Position numbers and translations under genes: made by a program. From assembly GCA_036873755.1 (NCBI GenBank), contig JAVTVY010020460.1, forward strand, positions 1 through 64,000: a DNA stretch of 64,000 nucleotides, read 5' to 3'. The DNA is from Hanleya hanleyi. Taxonomy: Eukaryota; Mollusca; Polyplacophora; Lepidopleurida; Hanleyidae. Positions 58,660 to 64,000 of this stretch are shown here, piece after piece (the first letter of the stretch is position 1; each line of letters starts with the position of its first letter). A model generated the notes under the pieces. It worked only from the letters and a program-made list of their open reading frames with translations, was not told the origin of the DNA and searched no databases.

Positions 58660-59426
58660 TGCTCAGTCAATATGAACATTTGTTTTCCGATATTCCCACT
58701 CGGACTGATAAAATTGCACATGACGTCAATGGCGGAGATTCTAATCCAGTGAAGCAGCACCCATATCGTTTGAATCCCATTAAACAAAACTATATGAAAA
58801 AGGAAAGTCAGTATTTATTGGACAATGACTTCAGTCAATATGTAATATTTGATACGGATTTGATATTTTTGGAACATCATGATGTCTTGCCGGCATCATT
58901 GAAAACTGTTGACCGCTTCTCTCTTGCAGGAAACAAGCCTATGTTTATGTATACTATGATTGTCTTTTTGAATTTGGTGCTAATACTGTTATATAGAAAA
59001 TGGAATAGGTCTTTGGATTATGGACGCGGATATTCTCTAATGGACGACGGCTGGATTATGAATGACGGACTAGACGCTTGTAATTCATTGAACCAAGTAA
59101 TAGTAATTGGAATTCACCTTGTATCCTCGTTCCCAAGCCAGATGGCAGTTACAGGATGTGTACTGACTACAGAAAGGTGAACATATCGACCAAAACAGAC
59201 ACATTTCCCTATTCCACGTATTGACGATTGCATTGACAAAGTGGGATGTGCCAAGTTTGTGTCAAAGTTTGATCTTCTGAAAGGATTTTGGCAAGTTCCA
59301 CGGATAGATCGCGCGAAAGAGATATCAGCATTCGTCACTTCGTGGGGTCTGTTCCAGTACAAAGTCATGTCATTTGGAATGAAAAATTCTCCGGCCACTT
59401 TCCAGCGTCTCATCAACCGTGTGACT
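58660..59426 (+). pseudogene. Reverse transcriptase N-terminal half, split by an insertion
   Basis: HPYRLNPIKQNYMKKE and YLLDNDF are followed by a 254-bp insertion. The host frame then resumes with a proline-rich strand, PKPDGSYRMCTDYRKVN and, after a shift, KFDLLKGFWQVPR and FGMKNSPATFQRLINRV. These are RT motifs up to the palm; the YxDD catalytic motif is lost to the second insertion or deletion after 59426. Confidence 0.75.
58833..59086 (+). mobile_element. Retroelement 3' tail inserted in the Gypsy RT
   Basis: The ~250-bp tail starts 'AGTCAATATGTAATATTTG' and ends GACGCTTGTAATTC. Removing 58833-59086 restores a continuous host frame (GACTTC|ATTGAACCA), which fixes both edges. TTC on both sides is a possible short target duplication. 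Confidence 0.85.
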
Positions 59427-59766
59427 CATGGTACTCATATGAACAGTCACAATCAAAGCGTGACTGAGATACATCGTTCTTTAGATGACGACTTTACAAC
59501 GAATATTATGGATTAAGTATACTGATCAGCGATACGGATTTTATATTTTTGAAACATCATGATGTCTTGTCGGCATCATTGAAAACTGTTGACCGCTTCT
59601 CTCTTGTAGGAAACTAGCCTATGTTTATGTATACTATGATTCTCTTTTTTGAATTTGGTCCTAAAACTGTTATATTGATATGGAATAGGTCTTTGAATTA
59701 TGGACGCGGATATTCTTTAATGGACGACGGCTGAATTATGAATGACGGACTAGATGCTTGTATCGG
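59427..59766 (+). mobile_element. Retroelement 3' region, longer copy, replacing the rest of the Gypsy element
   Basis: Starts within the 3' non-coding sequence (CATGGTACTCATATGAACAG, as at 16247 and 40893) and continues through the whole tail to GATGCTTGTA. No Gypsy sequence is recognised after it. Confidence 0.75.
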
Positions 59767-60599
59767 ATATTGGACATTTACTGGGACTGTGTACAACTGA
59801 GCAGTGCTAGATTACCATTATACAGAAGAGTGATTTGTGCGCGTCAACAAGGACTGTAAAGTGTACACCGGTATAACATTGAACAGTAAGACTATATTTC
59901 ACACATTTATTTGTTGTATTAACCTTACTTAAATTGTATATGATTTTAGTATTGTAAATAAATATTTGATTGTCATTCCTTGACTTCACACGTCTTTCTC
60001 TTACGGTAAAGCTGACGTAACAATGCTGCGCTATCTTGGTGTAGTTGGCTGAGCTATAGTCAATCACAAGAAATACAGGCATTTCTGTGATAAAAGGTGC
60101 ATCGATTTAAGACACATACATGTAGATATCACACATGTAGTTCACCTCAATTTGATATTTCCTAGAACAGCAAACAAAGAGTCTAGAAATTATAATTTTG
60201 CCAAACTGTCACCTTTGATATAATTTCAATTTTCCTTCGATGCTATTTAATACACGTGTCGTAAAACAACATGCCGATGGAATGCAGGGATGCTCTCAGC
60301 CACAGCTTGGCGTAACATACGGAAAATACCACCATAAATGTATGTGGTCCATTCTCGAAACGGGTATATCGGGCATTACAGAATTAGGTAGCGTCTGTGC
60401 AGCTATTGCCAGCTCGTGTTACCATGGGGTGACATGGCTGAATGGCCAATCTAAATTGATTATACCATGGTAACAAAATGGTATAGGACTGAAAACAACG
60501 AAGCAGCTCAGACCTGGTCCAGCCGTGTGGAAAGTCTTCCTTTACAGGTCAAGATCAGACAGGTGATATACAGCCAAGTTCACTTTTCATTTGGTTATT
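59767..60599. other. No gene seen
   Basis: No RNase H or LTR of the Gypsy element could be recognised here. Frames are short and without family resemblance. Confidence 0.45.
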
Positions 60600-60639
60600 A
60601 TTTCATTGATCATTCAGTGCACTATGATTCAGACCAGAT

Positions 60640-61260
60640 TTATATCAATGGACTATCGATCTAGCTTTTTGTCATTGAGCTATCAGTCTGTTGTCACTGG
60701 GGTATCATTTCCATATCACGGGAGTATAGTTTCGATATCACTGGAGTGCCATCTCGATATCACCGGAGTATGATCCAGGCGCCTATCATTGCACCATCAT
60801 TGGCCTATAATGTTGATATGGATGGAGTATCATTTCAGCATCCTATCATCGAATTATCATTCTGATATTATTGAAGTATCATTTCTATATCAAGGAATAT
60901 GATTTCGATTTCATTGAGGGTGTCATTCAGGCGTTTATCATTGCACTTTCATTAAGATCATTGTACTATCATTTTGATGTCACTGGAGTATCTCTCAGGT
61001 ATATTAACATCGGATAGTCCTTCTGATATCAATCCAGGAAACATTGTCGTATCATTGAACTTTGATACTAGTATCATAAAAATATCATCAACCGTCATGT
61101 CGGTATCATCCCTGATACCACCACAGTATCATTGATATTAGTATCATTCTAGCATCATATCATATATCATTGAATTATCAACTTCCCAACAACCCAGGAA
61201 CGGTGTCTGGCGGCTATCATTGAGTTATTTCTCGAGTATTATGCCCCCACTATCATCCAA
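60640..61260. repeat. Degenerate array of TATCATT / GATATCA elements
   Basis: More than twenty occurrences of (T/G)(A/T)TCATT and GATATCA at roughly 20-30-base spacing, often as 'GATATCACTGGAGTATC'. Heavily diverged. Confidence 0.6.
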
Positions 61261-62701
61261 ATAGCATCATAACTGAACACTTTATATTTATTGCCATGCC
61301 TCAATATATTACATGTACCCTTAGTATAATGTACTAAATATGGACTTAATTCTTTCGCATACAACGGAGTAAAGGCTTGGAATGCACTAAATGATAGCAG
61401 ATTCTCTCCATAAATTATAAAATTGCTAAACAAACCCACGAATACCGGGGGTGGTGTAATTCTAGTCAGTGTTTTAAATAATATTTCAACATCGAAAATT
61501 TGAAAAATACAGTACGGATTACCGTAATGTATGTGTTTATTAAATGTACGTATTTTTTATGTTAGTCTCTCGTGGACTAACGTTGTATTGTTTCAAATAT
61601 TGACATTAAATAAAATTTTCTTATTACATGTATATGTTGTCTTAATGAAGTAACAATCTATGCTCTTCCAAGGAAATGAATGTGAAATCCTGTGAATTCA
61701 TAAATACAACCACCTTACTGGGAGTCTAATAACACCCCAGCCACCAGTCAATTTTTTGGACCGGATTCGGGGCCTTCGCGCACATCGCCGGAAGTGACAT
61801 CATATATAGTAAAATAGATGTTTGCCGAACATTTCGATTAGTTTTCAAGTCTGCGTAATACCTCTGTTGACCTAGCGTTAACAAGAATTATCTGGAGATA
61901 ACTTCCCCTGTTTATCTGGACAGAGCATATGAAAAGTAGTTCGCTCATGTGCAACACTAAAGGAGTTGTTCGGCCGGATTCAAACTGAACCGTGCGTTGG
62001 TTGGTTTCCCCTATACGTCATAGCAACGTAGTAAAGGTCAACTTCCACTATTGGTGGCAGGGATGGTAATGGAGCCTGCGAAATTGAGCATGCGCTGTGG
62101 GGAGGTTGTCATAAATATTCGACAATACCATTTAATCTGATGTTCTAAATAAAAATTCTAAACTATTCTATTCAAATAAAATTGCTGGAATGGACTTTTA
62201 TTCTTAAGACGAGAGTTAGTGTAGTATAAAGACATAGTATTGACATGTACAGATATACAGATATGACATTTGGTCATAATCCAGCATATAGTGGTTCCTC
62301 GAGAAGATAGGCGAACAGAAGACGTATGTGATATAGATCACCTCTGGAAGATAAAAGATTATCTATCTTCTCTTAGAAGATTGACTATCCGCTGCATGGC
62401 ATATAGAATAGCTGTAGTGTGAAAAAAAATGATCATTAGGTGCATCAATAAGACATTTCGCCCGCCTATCGTAACTAATGATAAGTAAAGATCACCCCAA
62501 AATTCCGATAGAGTACACTTCTCAATATAGCCTACAATGGCGGAGCATTCCCTCAGTCTATCATGGTATACCTTGATATACCGTACTGTACCATTGATTC
62601 ACCAAGGTGAACAATAGATTTCCATGGTAAATATTGGTACAGTTTGATCACAGCATTACTCATATAATGTTGCTGATGTAATTCGGATGAGGAGGTATTT
62701 G
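61261..62701. other. No gene seen
   Basis: Only small imperfect palindromes such as 'AAGATAAAAGATTATCTATC' near 62347 and 'TACCATTGATTCACCAAGG' near 62589. No exon recognised. Confidence 0.4.
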
Positions 62702-62905
62702 GCTTAATCTCACACTCAAGTTTGTTTCACTTATATGGTGACAGTCGGTTTGGTTGGTGGAGGAAACCGGAGTACCCGGAGAGAACCACCGCCCGCCGGC
62801 AAGTAACTGACAAACGTTCACACATGGGCCAGCTGGGCTCGAACCCGTGCCGGTTCAGCGATGTGAGGCTAGCGCCTTAGACCACTCGGCCACCGGGGGC
62901 CTCTC
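62702..62905 (-). mobile_element. tRNA-derived SINE (Leu/Ser-type head)
   Basis: The minus strand begins GGTGGCCGAGTGGTCTAAGG (A box), followed by CGGGTTCGAGCCC (B box) in a tRNA-like head with long variable arm. Then come 'CCGGGTACTCCGGTTTCCTCC', 'CGACTGTCACCATATAAGTG' and an 'ACTTGAGTGTGAGATTAAGC' tail. This head-plus-tail arrangement is common in molluscan SINEs. It is not a functional tRNA gene: no CCA-side acceptor pairing was seen. Confidence 0.8.
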
Positions 62906-63749
62906 TGATATAATTAGTTATACAGCTGTCGTCGGTGAGTAATCATTTCTGAGCCAATCGTGGAGAGTGTGCTGTAAACAACTACATGTATTTCAAATCG
63001 AGTCGAAGTGCATATGCATGTGTACAATAATTGAACAAAGTAGCCCGAAATTTAATTTGAAAATTTACATCTGACAAAACGTGAACCATGCTTGGTAGAA
63101 AGTTCCCGGAATGTGAAGTTGTATATTTGGCAGTGATTATAACTAGTGTATCAAATCTAACGGCCTGGCGTAGTAGTATTCTTCGTACTATAGGCTCTTG
63201 GGTTAATTACTTCCAAATTTATCAAATATACAAAATCAAAAATGAATCTCACAATGACGAAGAGAGACATTGTTTTAGGGAAACACGTCATGAACAAGGG
63301 TGATCAAAGCAACCCTGATAATTCATTGTCTGTATGATGAAACATCATCATTCGGAGAATGTATGTCGAAGATCCAGAATTGAAAGAAAAGATCTCGCTA
63401 TGGCAAAAATGAAAATTGGAAGACGAAATGTATGCTGGAACAAAAGGTGGGTGCGCTATTTCCGATTGTACTAAGCATCAGAACGTAACAGTAGAACAAG
63501 GCAGTGTAAGCCTTGTCTGTTCTCTCGCGGACGTGGCAATGGTTATATTGCAATCACACAAGACTGTAAAGGAAATACAAATTAGTACTTTAGGATGGTA
63601 GTCTCATTGTAAAACGTGAAAGGTTAGGACCTATTAAGCTTCACTAGGCCCAAATTGATCCAGGACTACAAGGAAAACTGGCCGCAAGGGCAACACACAA
63701 GCTGCAAGCTAAACAGTGAAAGTGTGGAATATGGGGGTCCAGTTTACCA
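62906..63749. other. No gene seen
   Basis: Frames of 60-70 codons at 63088-63303 and 63416-63601 have no recognisable family or splice support. Confidence 0.4.
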
Positions 63750-63754
63750 AAACA

Positions 63755-63940
63755 AGCGTCTAGTCCGCTTATTCAGTCGCCGCCCTCAAAGAATTTTCGC
63801 GTCAACAAGTCCTAACTCACATAGCAGCAGTAACGCCACATTTAAAAACAATCACAGTATACATACACTTAGGCAAGTTTCCTGTAAGAGAGAAGTGGTC
63901 AACAGTTTCAGTGATGACGGCAAGATCTTATGATGTCCCA
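63755..63940 (-). mobile_element. Retroelement 3' tail, diverged minus-strand copy
   Basis: Contains the inverse of the tail landmarks: GCGTCTAGTCCG, 'CAATCACAGTATACATACAC', 'AGAGAGAAGTGGTCAACAG' and 'GATGACGGCAAGA'. Confidence 0.65.
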
Positions 63941-64000
63941 AAAATATATTTCCAGAACATCTTTCAACTGAGTCAATAGATAATGGATAATGTAAACTTC

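Larger units (their letters stand above)
55915..59426 (+). mobile_element. Ty3/Gypsy element with IN before RT (Gmr1-like), broken
   Basis: Domain order on the plus strand is gag-like (55915-56470), protease DTGAS (56744-56761), integrase zinc finger and DDE core (57400-58140), GPY-type module (58270-58490), then reverse transcriptase start (58660-59426). Canonical Ty3/Gypsy elements carry integrase last; the IN-before-RT order is known from the Gmr1 group. Several stops and frameshifts, a missing gag C-terminus, two retroelement insertions and loss of the RT catalytic half and RNase H show it is dead. LTRs were not found. Confidence 0.85.

Noticed and set aside
62815..62905. Functional tRNA-Leu/Ser gene on the minus strand
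   Set aside because: A and B boxes are good, but the sequence continues into a SINE body and tail and the acceptor stem does not close.
1..64000. CRISPR array, bacterial operon or prophage
   Set aside because: Introns, SINEs, LINEs and LTR elements show animal nuclear DNA; the tandem arrays lack regular unique spacers.

Overview
The window is nuclear DNA of an animal, most likely a marine mollusc. Genes are short exons with GT/AG introns. The background is AT-rich and repeat-laden, and several repeats have a molluscan look: arrays carrying a 'TTATGCCCC' block, tRNA-derived SINEs whose tail reads 'TATAAGTGAAA..CTTGAG', and LINE/SINE tails with 'AGCTGAAATATTGCTGAACG'. The organism is inferred from repeat style and gene families, not proven.

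Three host genes are supported. (1) Minus strand, 3492-11849: six phase-compatible exons of an ionotropic glutamate receptor, from the end of the amino-terminal domain through ligand-binding lobe S1, TM1 and the start of the pore loop. Both ends lie outside what I can find. (2) Plus strand, 44735-51079: five exons of a betaine-homocysteine methyltransferase-like gene, including a 13-nt first exon. The last exon has an in-frame TAA, apparently from a one-base loss, and no exon for the C-terminal zinc-binding half is visible. (3) Minus strand, 51570-52480: three exons of a small BEN-domain-like gene with a polyadenylation signal and one unresolved splice phase.

The rest is mainly mobile and repeated DNA. 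At 12.8-16.6 kb lie decayed copies of a retroelement with a YIDD reverse transcriptase (probably Penelope-like). Its ~250-bp 3' tail recurs as 5'-truncated pieces throughout the window. At 17.3-27.5 kb a ~3.45-kb unit is duplicated in direct orientation. The second copy carries a 2,745-bp transposon with ~0.8-kb terminal inverted repeats and a 150-bp MITE; the first copy preserves both empty sites, so boundaries and target duplications can be read exactly. At 32,887-39,749 there is a structurally complete LTR element: 296-bp TG..CA LTRs, primer-site-like sequence, polypurine tract and target duplication. Its 6.3-kb interior has no recognisable gag or pol and is a mosaic of tandem duplications. 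At 39.75-41.2 kb is the best reverse transcriptase copy, with an inverted tail fragment in its 5' part. LINE 3' ends lie at 42.7 and 46.5 kb. At 55.9-59.4 kb is a broken Ty3/Gypsy element with the order Gag-PR-IN-RT (Gmr1-like), hit twice by the retroelement tail. A degenerate TATCATT array and a tRNA-type SINE close the window.

Many repeat boundaries and all unit counts are read by eye and approximate. Splice sites are inferred from consensus, phase and protein continuity, without transcript data.
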